Shown piece by piece: positions 9,053-17,707 of a stretch of 64,000 nt of DNA; the stretch's first letter is position 1; each line of letters starts with the position of its first letter. The notes beneath the pieces were generated by a model. That model did no database searches. It saw nothing but the letters and a program-made list of their open reading frames with translations, and had not been told where the DNA came from. The stretch is from Alphaproteobacteria bacterium (lineage in GTDB: Bacteria > Pseudomonadota > Alphaproteobacteria > Caulobacterales > Hyphomonadaceae), in contig JAHJSB010000010.1 of the NCBI GenBank assembly GCA_018830285.1, positions 62,001-126,000 on the forward strand. Reading direction: 5' to 3'. Both the position numbers and the translations under genes were made by a program.

Positions 9053-10089
9053 TGACGAAAGCTTGCATCCTTAGCGTCTCGGGTCCGAGACTGACTCCGG
9101 GTGAACGGATTCTCTTTTCCGCGCACGATCCGTGGGGCGTTATCCTCATGGGCCGTTCCTGCGTATCGAAAGCCCAGATCCGTCAGCTTGTCGCCGACAT
9201 TTGGGATGCGACAGGCCGGTCGACGCTGATCTTCATTGACCAGGAAGGCGGCCGCGTGGCTCGCCTGAAGGCACCGGAATGGCCGCTTTTTCCGCGCGGT
9301 GAAGACTATGCATCGATCTACCGGGAAGACCGGGAACGCGGAACCGAGGCCGCATGGCTCGGCCATCGCCTGATAGCGGCAGAACTCGCGTCCATGTCGA
9401 TCCATGCTGACTGTGCTCCCGTGGTCGATTTACCTGTGCCGGGCGGCCACGATGTGATTGGCGACCGCGCTTTCGGCACGGAACCCGATCAGGTTGCAGA
9501 CCTCGCCCGCGCTGCCCTCAAAGGGCTGGCAGACGGCGGTGTGGCCGGCGTTGTGAAACATATTCCCGGCCATGGCCGCTCGATGTCCGACAGCCATCTG
9601 GAACTGCCGCGCGTCACAGCTGGCGACAATGAACTCGCCAAGGATTTTGACGCATTCGCGCGCCTCGCGGATGCCCCGATGGCGATGACCGCCCATATCG
9701 CTTACGACGCCATCGATCCGGGTGTCGCGGCCACGCTGTCACAAAAGCTTATTCAGGGCATCATTCGCGAGCGAATCGGGTTTGATGGCCTGCTGATGAC
9801 GGATGATCTGGGGATGAAGGCTCTGGGCGGCAGCCTGACGACGCGTGCAGACGGTGCGATTGCTGCCGGCTGTGACGTGCTTCTGCATTGTTCGGGCTTC
9901 CTGTATGAGGCCGACTCCATCCTGGCTGAAATGACCGAAGTCGCTGAGGCTTCTCCTGTGCTCGCCGGAAAGGCGCGCGCACGCGCTGAGCGGGCCGAGG
10001 CATTGTCAACAGCACAGATGCCATTCGACGGTCAGGCAGGATGGGCCCGATTCCATGAACTCTTTCCTGAATTCAAGGCAATGGCATGA
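9052..10089 (+). CDS. nagZ: Beta-N-acetylhexosaminidase NagZ
   Basis: Glycoside hydrolase family 3 enzyme that removes N-acetylglucosamine from anhydromuropeptides during cytosolic peptidoglycan recycling. The 345-residue protein shows QEGGRVARL, the KHIPGHGRSMSDSH motif with the family-3 general acid histidine loop, and the nucleophile aspartate in LMTDDLGMKAL. The start is a GTG overlapping the SPOR gene's TAG. It overlaps scpA as ATGA. The SPOR-nagZ-scpA-scpB order is common in Alphaproteobacteria. Confidence 0.94.
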   Translation: MTKACILSVSGPRLTPGERILFSAHDPWGVILMGRSCVSKAQIRQLVADIWDATGRSTLIFIDQEGGRVARLKAPEWPLFPRGEDYASIYREDRERGTEAAWLGHRLIAAELASMSIHADCAPVVDLPVPGGHDVIGDRAFGTEPDQVADLARAALKGLADGGVAGVVKHIPGHGRSMSDSHLELPRVTAGDNELAKDFDAFARLADAPMAMTAHIAYDAIDPGVAATLSQKLIQGIIRERIGFDGLLMTDDLGMKALGGSLTTRADGAIAAGCDVLLHCSGFLYEADSILAEMTEVAEASPVLAGKARARAERAEALSTAQMPFDGQAGWARFHELFPEFKAMA

Positions 10090-10919
10090 GTGTTGACGCC
10101 ATTTCCATCGATGCGCTGTCGGCTGACGCGCAGGACGCTGAAGCGGGTGACATTTTCCGCGTCGATGTCGATGGCTATGAAGGTCCGCTACATCTCTTGC
10201 TGGAGCTGGCCCGGCGACAGAAGGTCGACCTGCTTCACCTGTCGATCCTCGACCTGGCAATCCAGTATCTCGGCTTTATCGAGGATGCGAAATCGAAGCG
10301 AATGGACCTGGCAGCCGATTATTTGCTGATGGCGTCCTGGCTCGCCTTCATGAAATCGCGCCTCCTGTTGCCGAAACCGGAAAAGCCCGATGAAGACGAG
10401 CCGTCGGGCGAGGAAATGGCTGAACGGCTGGCATTTCGCCTGAAGCGTCTCGACGCCATGCGCACGGCCGTTCTCGAACTCGAATCCGGTCCGGTCCTCA
10501 ACAATGTGATCTTCCTGCGCGGCCTGCCGGAACAGCCGCGCGTGGTGAAGCATACAGAATTCAAGGCGTCGCTCTACGACCTGACCCAGGCGTTCGGCAC
10601 AATCCGTGACCGCAGGGAAAAGCAAGCGCCGCACAGGATCGAGCAGCAACTCGTTCTGCCGTTGGAACTTGCGCGTACGACGCTCCGGGCACTTAGGGCA
10701 CAACTGAACCAGTGGTCGAGCCTGGATGAGATCCGGATTTCGATGACCGATGTGGACCCTCTGCTGCCACAGCGTTCAATCACAGCAAGTGTGTTTGCTG
10801 CGGCACTCGAGCTCGCACGTGATGGCGAAGTCGATGTGCGCCAGGACGCCCACTTTGCGCCACTATACCTACGTAATGCAGGAACCAACCCCGGGGAGGG
10901 CAGGGATGCAACCGCTTGA
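10086..10919 (+). CDS. scpA: Segregation and condensation protein A
   Basis: Kleisin subunit that bridges SMC heads in the bacterial condensin. The 277-residue product has the ScpA opening FRVDVDGYEGPLHLLLELAR and QKVDLLHLSILDLAIQY, the AADYLLMASWLAFMKSRLLLP helix, and a C-terminal winged-helix SMC-binding segment (VFAAALELARDGEVDV). Start ATG overlaps the nagZ stop; its 3' end overlaps scpB by 14 bases, indicating coupled translation. Confidence 0.94.
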   Translation: MSVDAISIDALSADAQDAEAGDIFRVDVDGYEGPLHLLLELARRQKVDLLHLSILDLAIQYLGFIEDAKSKRMDLAADYLLMASWLAFMKSRLLLPKPEKPDEDEPSGEEMAERLAFRLKRLDAMRTAVLELESGPVLNNVIFLRGLPEQPRVVKHTEFKASLYDLTQAFGTIRDRREKQAPHRIEQQLVLPLELARTTLRALRAQLNQWSSLDEIRISMTDVDPLLPQRSITASVFAAALELARDGEVDVRQDAHFAPLYLRNAGTNPGEGRDATA

Positions 10920-11952
10920 GAAGTTTGAAATGATGGAAGATTCACCAGAAGAGACGCGGGATCCCTTGGCCCAGTTGTCCTTCGCCTACAAACGGTCCGA
11001 AGCGGATCTTGCGGGCGGCGTCGAGGAGGCCCTGTCTGAGGGTATCCGGCGCGCCGAGGCGGTTCTGTTCGCTGCGGGTGAGCCGCTGTCGGCGGAACAG
11101 ATCGCAGAAATCCTGCCGCACGGCGTCGAGTCGGGCGAAGTGCTGATGGCTCTGCGCGCCATGTACGCAAATCGCGGTGTGAACCTGGTCGAAGTCGCCA
11201 ATAAATGGCGCTTCCAGACCGCCACCGACCTTACCTACCTGTTCGTCGAAGAGCGTCAGGTCCAGAAGAAGCTTGGACAGGCTGCGCTCGAAACGCTGGC
11301 CATCATTGCCTATGGCCAGCCGGTGACGCGCGCCGAAGTCGAGGCCGTTCGCGGCGTGGCCGTTGCGAAGACGACGATCGACACGCTGATGGAAGCCGGC
11401 TGGGTCAAGATCAAGGGCCGGCGCAAGACTCCGGGCCAGCCGATGACCTATGGCACTACCGATGCCTTCCTTGAGCATTTCGGCCTCGAAAGCCTCGACA
11501 CCTTACCGGGCAAGGCCGATCTTGCGGCGGAAGGATTGCTGTCAGACGTAATCCCGTCCGGCGTCCAGATGCCGGATGAGGAAGCCCTCAACGAGGAAGA
11601 CGTTCTCATTCAGGACGCATCTGATGTCGAAGCGATCGATGCCTTTGTGACGGACTACATGGACGTCGAAGACGCGCCTGCGACGGAAGTCGAAGCCGAT
11701 TCTGAAGCGATGATAGAGGATGTCCCTGCAGAAAATGCGGATGAAGCGCTCGCGGTCGCCTGCTCGCAGGACGAAGAGGATGAGGCGGATGACAGCGCCG
11801 TTAGCGTCTTCGCCTATCTCAAGCCGCGTCCGCGTGCCACCGAAGACGAGGATGAGTTCGATCGCGCCCGCGTCAAGGCGGCCGTTATCCAGCTTGCTGC
11901 CACACCGCGTGAACCGGAACGGCCCATGACTGATTGGGACGATGAGGAATAA
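10906..11952 (+). CDS. scpB: Segregation and condensation protein B with long acidic tail
   Basis: Partner of ScpA and SMC. Residues about 40-205 form the two winged helices of ScpB (AEAVLFAAGEPLSAEQIAE, then LETLAIIAYGQPVTRAEVE and VKIKGRRKTPGQPMTYGTT). I start at the ATG at 10906, which has GGGGAGGG just upstream; an in-frame ATG at 10876 is possible. The protein is 348 residues against about 190-240 for typical ScpB; the extra C-terminal 130 residues are strongly acidic (many Glu/Asp) and low in complexity. tatABC, which often follows scpB in this class, is not present. Confidence 0.92.
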   Translation: MQPLEKFEMMEDSPEETRDPLAQLSFAYKRSEADLAGGVEEALSEGIRRAEAVLFAAGEPLSAEQIAEILPHGVESGEVLMALRAMYANRGVNLVEVANKWRFQTATDLTYLFVEERQVQKKLGQAALETLAIIAYGQPVTRAEVEAVRGVAVAKTTIDTLMEAGWVKIKGRRKTPGQPMTYGTTDAFLEHFGLESLDTLPGKADLAAEGLLSDVIPSGVQMPDEEALNEEDVLIQDASDVEAIDAFVTDYMDVEDAPATEVEADSEAMIEDVPAENADEALAVACSQDEEDEADDSAVSVFAYLKPRPRATEDEDEFDRARVKAAVIQLAATPREPERPMTDWDDEE

Positions 11953-12111
11953 GCGTCACTTGTTTGAGACGTGACCGTGCAAACGATCGGGCAGAGGGTG
12001 TGAGCTGGCCGCAGGCGGCAGTGCAAGGCGGGTACATTCATCCGCTCAGGCGGGCATGATATTTTTTTGCATGACCGTTGGTCACGAGGGCAAGAGGCGC
12101 GGGATGCAATC

Positions 12112-13389
12112 ATGACAGTGGCTATGGAGCACCAGGCTGCCCGTACGGTTTCCGCGAGGGAAATCGGCTGCTTCCTGCTCCTTTTTGTCGTTCTGCTCGG
12201 GCCGGCACTTATCAACGCGTTTCCCCTCGTCATGGAAGACTCCATTGCCTATTCCGGTCAGGGGCCCCACTGGATGCGCGGAAAATCCGCAGCTGTTCTG
12301 GTCGCCCTTCCTTACAGGCTTGCGGGTTACTGGGCGCTGCCCCTGATCAATTGCGCCATGAACGCGGCGGCGTGGATTCTCCTGGTCCGCATATTCTCAA
12401 TCCGGCCGAACCCGTTTCTCGTCCTCCTGTTGGCGTGCGTCAGTCTCCAGCCACTTTATGCAAGCGCCGTCCTGGTCGATGCCTGGTTCTTCCCGGCGGT
12501 CGTGCTGTTGCTATCGGCCGGCAGGTTGCCGCCGGTTTTTGTCGGTGCGCTCGCCGGCCTCCTTCTGTCCAGTCACGGCTCCGGACATGTCATGGCGTGT
12601 GTTTTTGCCATCCTGGCGGCAGGTCTGTGCAGGTCTCACCGGCTGGTGCTTGCCGCTTTGGTGGCTGCCATTATCGCCTTTGGGTTCAATCTTCTTCTGG
12701 ACTCCGCCTACGCCACGAACCAGCCGCGTCTGGCAAAGACATTTCCGGCGGCGCGTGCCTTTTCCGTCCAGCCTGAACTACTGGCGCGCGAGGCCGAACG
12801 GTCAGGTGACCCGATGATGGCGGAAGCCGCAGGGATTCTGCGCGAGCTGGAGAAAGACCCGGCCTTGAGCGCGCGCCGCGATCTGTTTTGGGATATCTGG
12901 AAACAAACCGAGGGTCGTTTCGACCTGGCGAAGTTCGAACAGGAACATGCCGGTTCCATCATCCGTGACGCGTTCGTCTATCGCCCCTTCGGGCTCCTGC
13001 TTTCGATCGGGAAGGATTATACCAGCTTCTATGGTCCGGATACCCGGTTGGATTTCCAGCCGGTCCTCTCCGAACCTTTCCCATCCGGCTTTGACGCATC
13101 CTTGCAGGCCGAAGGGTTTTTCATGGGGCCCGCCGTCCGCCACGTCGCGACCGCCTTGCGCTACGCCTGTTATCTGACGTTTCTCGTATCGCTGTGGTTC
13201 GGTTGGCGCGTGGCGCCAGCCAGCTTGCGCAAGGTGATTGCCGGCGCGGTACTCCTGCTGATAGCCAACGATGCCATGTTCGCTATCCTGTCCGGGCCGC
13301 CCGACCGCTATCATCATCGCGCCCTGCCTTTGTTGGCCGCAGCCGCACTTCTGCTCTTGTCGCAGCGCCGGGCAATCAAGCCGCTTTAA
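12112..13389 (+). CDS. Uncharacterised polytopic membrane protein, possibly GT-C-like
   Basis: I do not recognise the family. The 425-residue protein has about nine or ten hydrophobic segments (first at residues 17-36) and a soluble part at about 215-300. After the first membrane helix comes NAFPLVMEDSIAY, an acidic pair followed by Tyr in the position where GT-C glycosyltransferases carry their catalytic loop; this makes a lipid-linked glycosyltransferase fold conceivable but unproven. A late GPPDRYHHRALP loop lies before the last helix. The start ATG at 12112 is chosen over an upstream TTG at 12067. It is a lone gene between scpB and a convergent DUF1287 gene. Confidence 0.6.
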   Translation: MTVAMEHQAARTVSAREIGCFLLLFVVLLGPALINAFPLVMEDSIAYSGQGPHWMRGKSAAVLVALPYRLAGYWALPLINCAMNAAAWILLVRIFSIRPNPFLVLLLACVSLQPLYASAVLVDAWFFPAVVLLLSAGRLPPVFVGALAGLLLSSHGSGHVMACVFAILAAGLCRSHRLVLAALVAAIIAFGFNLLLDSAYATNQPRLAKTFPAARAFSVQPELLAREAERSGDPMMAEAAGILRELEKDPALSARRDLFWDIWKQTEGRFDLAKFEQEHAGSIIRDAFVYRPFGLLLSIGKDYTSFYGPDTRLDFQPVLSEPFPSGFDASLQAEGFFMGPAVRHVATALRYACYLTFLVSLWFGWRVAPASLRKVIAGAVLLLIANDAMFAILSGPPDRYHHRALPLLAAAALLLLSQRRAIKPL

Positions 13390-13394
13390 GCGCT

Positions 13395-14003
13395 TCACGT
13401 TGCGACGGGCGGCTCGAACCTAAAGCGACGCTCATCGTCGAACTGGCCAAGAATATCGTCCTCGGCGGTTCCTGCACCAATATTGTGAATCACATAATTG
13501 TGGCCCATCGGCGTCACCTTGTTCGAAACGATGCCGATATGCGGCAGCCGCCCATTCAGCCGCATCGTATAGAGGTCTCCAGCTTGCCAGTCGGCCAGCG
13601 TATCCGGCACGGCAAGCTCGGTCCCATGCCGGCGGAAATAGGTTTCGAGGTTCGGCACGCGGCGATGGTCGATATTCCTGTCCGGCCGCGTCAGGCCCCA
13701 AATCTGCGGGTAAGTGCTGAACGCCGCGCCCATATCGTCGTGAACAGCAGATTGCAGGTCGAAGGCAAACGCATCGCGATACGCCCTGACGACAACATCC
13801 GTGCAAACCCCGCGATCGCGGGGAACGTCACCATTCGGATAGGCGAGACTGACATAGGCGGGGTCGTAGGCGCGCGTGATTCCGATCTGGCTGCGTACCG
13901 CGGCGATGAGGCGGGACTCCCAGGGGACCAGACGCTCGCCAAGAACGCTCGGAACGAGGGGCAGGGCCACAAGGCCGGAGAGTGCGGCGCGTCGTGTGAT
14001 CAT
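13395..14003 (-). CDS. DUF1287 protein, exported by a Tat-like signal
   Basis: Probable periplasmic hydrolase of the DUF1287 family, which has an NlpC/P60-like arrangement; function is not established. The 202-residue product begins MITRRAALSGLVALPLVPS, a short twin-arginine-like signal. Conserved features are YVSLAYPNGDVPRDRGVCTD with the candidate catalytic cysteine, GRLPHIGIVS with a histidine, and HNIGAGT. It ends six bases from the convergent membrane-protein gene. Confidence 0.75.
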   Translation of the reverse strand: MITRRAALSGLVALPLVPSVLGERLVPWESRLIAAVRSQIGITRAYDPAYVSLAYPNGDVPRDRGVCTDVVVRAYRDAFAFDLQSAVHDDMGAAFSTYPQIWGLTRPDRNIDHRRVPNLETYFRRHGTELAVPDTLADWQAGDLYTMRLNGRLPHIGIVSNKVTPMGHNYVIHNIGAGTAEDDILGQFDDERRFRFEPPVAT

Positions 14004-14117
14004 TGCCTGAAAGGATCATCCCGATGCGGCAGGATTAGGTCAAAAATGGTGCGCAAAGGGGCTGGCTATGGACCTGCCGCCCCCTTGCCACGCCCAGCGG
14101 ACCCACACGCCACCCCG

Positions 14118-14789
14118 TCAGAACCCTTTCAAAACCGCTATTTCGTCGATATCAGCCCGCTCCGCGCGCAGCGAGTTGACCGGATGATCGGCGTCCGGAA
14201 TGCCAATGGCCATGCCGCACCAGACCATTTCGCTCTCGCCCAGATCGAAATGCTCCTTCAGCATCGGGCGAAGTATTCCCCAGCATTCCTGCATGCATGT
14301 CCCCCATCCGCGTTCCTCGGCGAGCAACGCCAGCGTCTGCAGATACATGCCCGTATGGCCCCACTGGCCATGGCCCATACGCTCGTCAATCACAATGAAT
14401 ACGGCGACCGGCGCTCCAAAGAAGCGGAAATTATTGGCGAACCAGGCGATGCGTGCGGCGCGGTCGGCCTTGGGGATATCCAGCGCTTGATACATCATCT
14501 CTCCTACACGCCGCCGGCGCGCTTCATGCGGCTCCCACAGGTCTTTGGGATAGATGGGCCGGTCGGTCGGCTGTCCCGCCGGGCTGTCCTTCAGGACACC
14601 AGCCGCCTTGCCGATCACTTCGTCTTTCGCCGCCCCCGTCACCACAATCACCCGCCACGGCTGCGTATTCCCCCCCGAAGGCGCGCGCTGCGCAGCGGTC
14701 AGCCAGGCGCGGATATCGGCTTCTGACAGGGGATCGGGTTTGAAGGCCCGCGTTGATATGCGTTGCGCGACGGCTGTTGAAACATCCAT
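14118..14789 (-). CDS. Nitroreductase family protein
   Basis: FMN-dependent NAD(P)H oxidoreductase fold. The 223-residue protein has the flavin-binding opening RISTRAFKPDPLSE, AAQRAPSGGNTQPW and the later ERGWGTCMQECWG and GMAIGIPDADHPVN segments typical of the family. Two starts are possible: ATG at 14789, with GGGAGG seven bases upstream, or ATG at 14804 within the hairpin that contains this ribosome site. I prefer 14789. It lies downstream of the P450 gene on the same strand, with the strong hairpin at 14791-14824 in between. The substrate is unknown. Confidence 0.87.
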   Translation of the reverse strand: MDVSTAVAQRISTRAFKPDPLSEADIRAWLTAAQRAPSGGNTQPWRVIVVTGAAKDEVIGKAAGVLKDSPAGQPTDRPIYPKDLWEPHEARRRRVGEMMYQALDIPKADRAARIAWFANNFRFFGAPVAVFIVIDERMGHGQWGHTGMYLQTLALLAEERGWGTCMQECWGILRPMLKEHFDLGESEMVWCGMAIGIPDADHPVNSLRAERADIDEIAVLKGF

Positions 14790-14790
14790 G

Positions 14791-14824
14791 AAAAAGCCTC
14801 CCATCAGGATCTGATGGGAGGCTT
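14791..14824 (-). terminator. 13-bp hairpin with T-run: P450 terminator containing the nitroreductase ribosome site
   Basis: Arms at 14794-14806 and 14812-14824 pair perfectly (13 bp) around a 5-base loop, and on the minus strand the hairpin runs into TTTTT at 14795-14791. That is a textbook intrinsic terminator for the P450 gene, whose stop lies at 14856. The GGGAGG that would be the Shine-Dalgarno of the nitroreductase (start 14789) is part of the 3' arm. Read-through transcripts would therefore have the site hidden. Confidence 0.8.
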
Positions 14825-14855
14825 ATCAGGCTTTGCGCGGCGTCAGCCAACACGC

Positions 14856-16187
14856 TTATTTAGGGTGGCAGATCACCGGCATCCACGTGTAGCCTTTCAC
14901 GAAGGCACCGGACGTGAACGATGGCTCGTCCAGCACTTCAATATGGCTGAAGCGTTCCATGATTTCTTGCCACAGGATCTGCAGCTGCAGTTCGGCCAAG
15001 CGGTTGCCAACGCAGCGGTGGATACCGAAGCCGAACGAGATGTGCCGACGGGCGTTTTCCCGGTCGATGATGAAATCGTTCGGGCGGTCCCAGAACCGTT
15101 CGTCACGGTTGCCGGAAACATACCACATGGCAATCTGATCGCCTGTCTTGATCGTCTTGCCGTGCATTTCCACATCTTCCAGCGCTGTACGGCGCATGAA
15201 AGCGAGCGGAGTCTGCCAGCGGATCGTTTCCGATACCATGTTCGGGATCAGCGAAGGGTCGGCCTTCAGCTTCTCGTATTCAGACGGGAACTTGTTGAGC
15301 GCGTAGACCGAACCGGTCATCGAGTTGCGCGTCGTGTCGTTGCCGCCAACGATCAGCAGAATCACGTTGCCCAGCAGTTCCATCGGGGTCAGGTTGCGGG
15401 TCTTCTCACCATGGGCGAGCAGGCTGATAAGGTCGTTCTTGACGGGAGCGGCCTGGCGTTCCTGGTACAGGCCCATGAACGCGGTCAGGCATTCCATCAT
15501 TTCCTGTTTCCACTGCGCCTCGCCCCCGGGGCAGATGTCGGGATTGTTCATGTTGGTGGAAACGTCCGACCAGCGGGTCAGGTCGCGCCGGCGCTCGAAC
15601 GGATAATCGAACAGCGTCGCCAGCATCATCGTTGTCAGTTCGACCGATACCTTGTCGACCCAGTCGAAGGGTTCGCCGACCGGCAGGGAATCCAGAAGAC
15701 CCTGGGTGCGCGAACGGATTAGGGGCTCATAATCCTTGAGCATGTTCGGCGCGACGGCAGGCTGCACCGTGCGGCGCTGTTCGGAATGGCGCGGTTCGTC
15801 CATCGCGATGAACATCGGCATCTCGAAATCTTCGAGCGGCTGGCCAAGCGTGATACCGCCATGCTCCCAGCTGGACGAGAAGCGCTTGTGATCGACATCA
15901 ATGGCCATGATGTCTTCGTAGCGTGTCACCGACCAGTAGGGGCCGACAAAACTGTCTGGTGTGAAGTGGAGTGGGTCTTCATTCCGCAGGCGTTCCAGGC
16001 GGTCCCAATACTTGCCCTGGCGCCAGATTTCGGGATCGACAAAGTCGAACGTTTCAATGTCGAGTGTCGAGGCTGGCGGCACCTCTTCGCCAACCCGGAG
16101 GTAGCCGGGGTGAAGTGGCTCGCGATCCGAGACTTTCGGACGTTCAAGTGCGGGATGGTCAAAGGTCTGTGCTGTATCGGCAGCCAT
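14856..16187 (-). CDS. Cytochrome P450, CYP153-like
   Basis: Haem monooxygenase; CYP153 members hydroxylate the terminal carbon of medium-chain alkanes or fatty acids (family knowledge). Of 443 residues, I see the I-helix oxygen motif LIVGGNDTTRNSMTG, the ETIRWQTPLAFMRRTA K-helix region and the haem loop SFGFGIHRCVGNRLAE with ligand Cys392. The loop and I-helix read like CYP153. Start ATG at 16187 is preceded by GGAGGAAG on its strand. No ferredoxin or ferredoxin reductase is nearby, so electron partners must come from elsewhere. Confidence 0.88.
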   Translation of the reverse strand: MAADTAQTFDHPALERPKVSDREPLHPGYLRVGEEVPPASTLDIETFDFVDPEIWRQGKYWDRLERLRNEDPLHFTPDSFVGPYWSVTRYEDIMAIDVDHKRFSSSWEHGGITLGQPLEDFEMPMFIAMDEPRHSEQRRTVQPAVAPNMLKDYEPLIRSRTQGLLDSLPVGEPFDWVDKVSVELTTMMLATLFDYPFERRRDLTRWSDVSTNMNNPDICPGGEAQWKQEMMECLTAFMGLYQERQAAPVKNDLISLLAHGEKTRNLTPMELLGNVILLIVGGNDTTRNSMTGSVYALNKFPSEYEKLKADPSLIPNMVSETIRWQTPLAFMRRTALEDVEMHGKTIKTGDQIAMWYVSGNRDERFWDRPNDFIIDRENARRHISFGFGIHRCVGNRLAELQLQILWQEIMERFSHIEVLDEPSFTSGAFVKGYTWMPVICHPK

Positions 16188-16260
16188 GTTTCTTCCTCCG
16201 GTGCGTCCCCATACGGGGCCCCAAGTTTGATGTCCTGGATACGATACCATGGCGAGAATG

Positions 16261-16284
16261 AAAAAACCATGACGCAGGCGTCAT
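16261..16284 (-). terminator. Hairpin plus T-run behind the DUF2244 gene
   Basis: ATGACG and CGTCAT pair around CAGG at 16269-16284, and on the minus strand the hairpin is followed by GGTTTTTT. It sits 22 bases past the stop of the DUF2244 gene, as an intrinsic terminator would. The full ATGACGC-N2-GCGTCAT symmetry, 82 bases upstream of the P450 start, could alternatively be an operator. Confidence 0.65.
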
Positions 16285-16305
16285 TTATTTTTGGTAACTA
16301 TCAAT

Positions 16306-16794
16306 TCAGGCTGGATGGCGTTCTGCGCGAGCCTCCTGGAGGGCTGTGCGGATCGCAATGGACAGCGACTTTCGCTCGGGGCAGGTCAGGAACCGCCCGA
16401 TAACATAGGCGGTCCGGCCGTGCTCGATTCGCAACCAGCTTGTTGGGCTCAGGGGTTCATCAAGCTCCACCCGCGTGAACGCCGAGGGTAGGTCGACGCT
16501 TTTTTCGGATCCATCCGCTGCCCGATGGCGCAGCTGCATCGTCTTTGCTGTCACGATCACCCGCGTCTGCTCGCGTTGCTGCCGGAACGACGCCCGAAAT
16601 GCAATGTAGACCGCTAGTGCATCAAGCCCGAAAAAACCGACAACTGGAAAGGCGCCCATGGACAGGAATGCCACGCCGCAGGCAAAGCTGGCGACGCCGA
16701 CGACCGTCATCAAGACCGCAAAGCCTCGCGGGCTAAGTGACCGGTTGGGGGTCAGCACGGCATCAAAGTAGATGACTTCGTCGATCTCTTTCAT
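16306..16794 (-). CDS. DUF2244 membrane protein
   Basis: Small integral membrane protein of the DUF2244 family, function unknown. The 162 residues start with MKEIDEVIYFDAVLTPNRSLSP, then two close membrane helices at about 24-66 (FAVLMTVVGVASFACGVAF and VVGFFGLDALAVYIAF), then a soluble C-terminal part with FRQQREQTRVIVT and FGRFL-like VIGRFLTCPERKSL. It is divergent from nth, which it often neighbours in related genomes (recollection, not checked). Confidence 0.8.
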   Translation of the reverse strand: MKEIDEVIYFDAVLTPNRSLSPRGFAVLMTVVGVASFACGVAFLSMGAFPVVGFFGLDALAVYIAFRASFRQQREQTRVIVTAKTMQLRHRAADGSEKSVDLPSAFTRVELDEPLSPTSWLRIEHGRTAYVIGRFLTCPERKSLSIAIRTALQEARAERHPA

Positions 16795-16851
16795 ACAAGG
16801 ATAATAGTCGCGACCTTGCGCGGCGCAAAGTGCGACTTAAACACATCCATC

Positions 16852-17604
16852 ATGCCTCGTGACAAACCCCTCCCGTCCCCGCGCAAGAAAAGCCGGGCGC
16901 CCAGGACAATCGGCCTGACGCGCGCGACGGAGCTCTATGAGGCCCTTGCGCAGGACAGACCGGAGCCGCGCACGGAACTGAACTTCACAAGCCCATTCAC
17001 GCTTGTCGTTGCTGTTGCGCTTTCCGCACAGGCAACAGACGTGGGCGTCAACAAGGCGACGGCCGAGCTGTTTGCCGTCGCCGACACGCCCGAGAAGATG
17101 GTGGCCTTGGGAGAAGAAGGCGTTGCCGAACACATCAGGACAATCGGTCTTTGGCGGAACAAGGCTAGAAACGTGATCGCCCTGAGCCAGATGTTGATCG
17201 AAAAATTCGATGGCGTCGTACCCAGTACGCGGGACGAATTACAGCAATTGCCAGGTGTCGGCCGGAAAACGGCAAATGTTGTGCTGAACGAAGCCTTCGG
17301 TGTTCCGACGATCGCGGTGGACACGCACGTGTTTCGTGTGTCGAATCGTACCGGCCTCGCGCCAGGTAAAACACCCGAACAGGTCGAAGCCGGGCTGGAG
17401 CGGACCACCCCGAAGCAATTCAAGTATGGGGCGCATCACTGGCTGATCCTGCACGGCCGTTATGTGTGCAAGGCGCAAACCCCGGAATGCTGGCACTGCG
17501 CCATTGCGCACCTGTGTAAATACACGCCAAAGACGCCTGATCCTGCGACCGTCTCGAAATTGGGGCCTCGGAGCGATGCATCGCCGCGTAAAACCGGAAT
17601 GTGA
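16852..17604 (+). CDS. nth: Endonuclease III
   Basis: DNA glycosylase/AP lyase for oxidised pyrimidines in base excision repair. The 250-residue protein has the helix-hairpin-helix LPGVGRKTANVV with the catalytic lysine, the catalytic aspartate in VDTHVFRVSNR and a complete 4Fe-4S loop with spacing C-x6-C-x2-C-x5-C ending at CKYTP. I start at the ATG at 16852; an in-frame upstream start at 16816 only adds residues with no motif. Divergent from the DUF2244 gene. Confidence 0.95.
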   Translation: MPRDKPLPSPRKKSRAPRTIGLTRATELYEALAQDRPEPRTELNFTSPFTLVVAVALSAQATDVGVNKATAELFAVADTPEKMVALGEEGVAEHIRTIGLWRNKARNVIALSQMLIEKFDGVVPSTRDELQQLPGVGRKTANVVLNEAFGVPTIAVDTHVFRVSNRTGLAPGKTPEQVEAGLERTTPKQFKYGAHHWLILHGRYVCKAQTPECWHCAIAHLCKYTPKTPDPATVSKLGPRSDASPRKTGM

Positions 17605-17707
17605 CATATCTGCCAGCCAGTTCGCCTGCCACCAGCTGGCCACAATTCCATAACGACTTGGTCACGAAATGCCGCGAAACGGGTCTCCGAAGAATAGGAG
17701 CCTCGTC

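Noticed and set aside
11953-12111. Hairpin CCGC-TCAG-GCGG followed by TTTTTTT after scpB
   Set aside because: The stem is only four or five pairs and ten bases away from the T-run, too weak to call a terminator.
13194-14726. A 510-codon plus-strand open frame across the DUF1287 and nitroreductase genes
   Set aside because: It is the antisense shadow of two minus-strand genes with clear family motifs; its own translation is Arg/Pro-rich and matches nothing.
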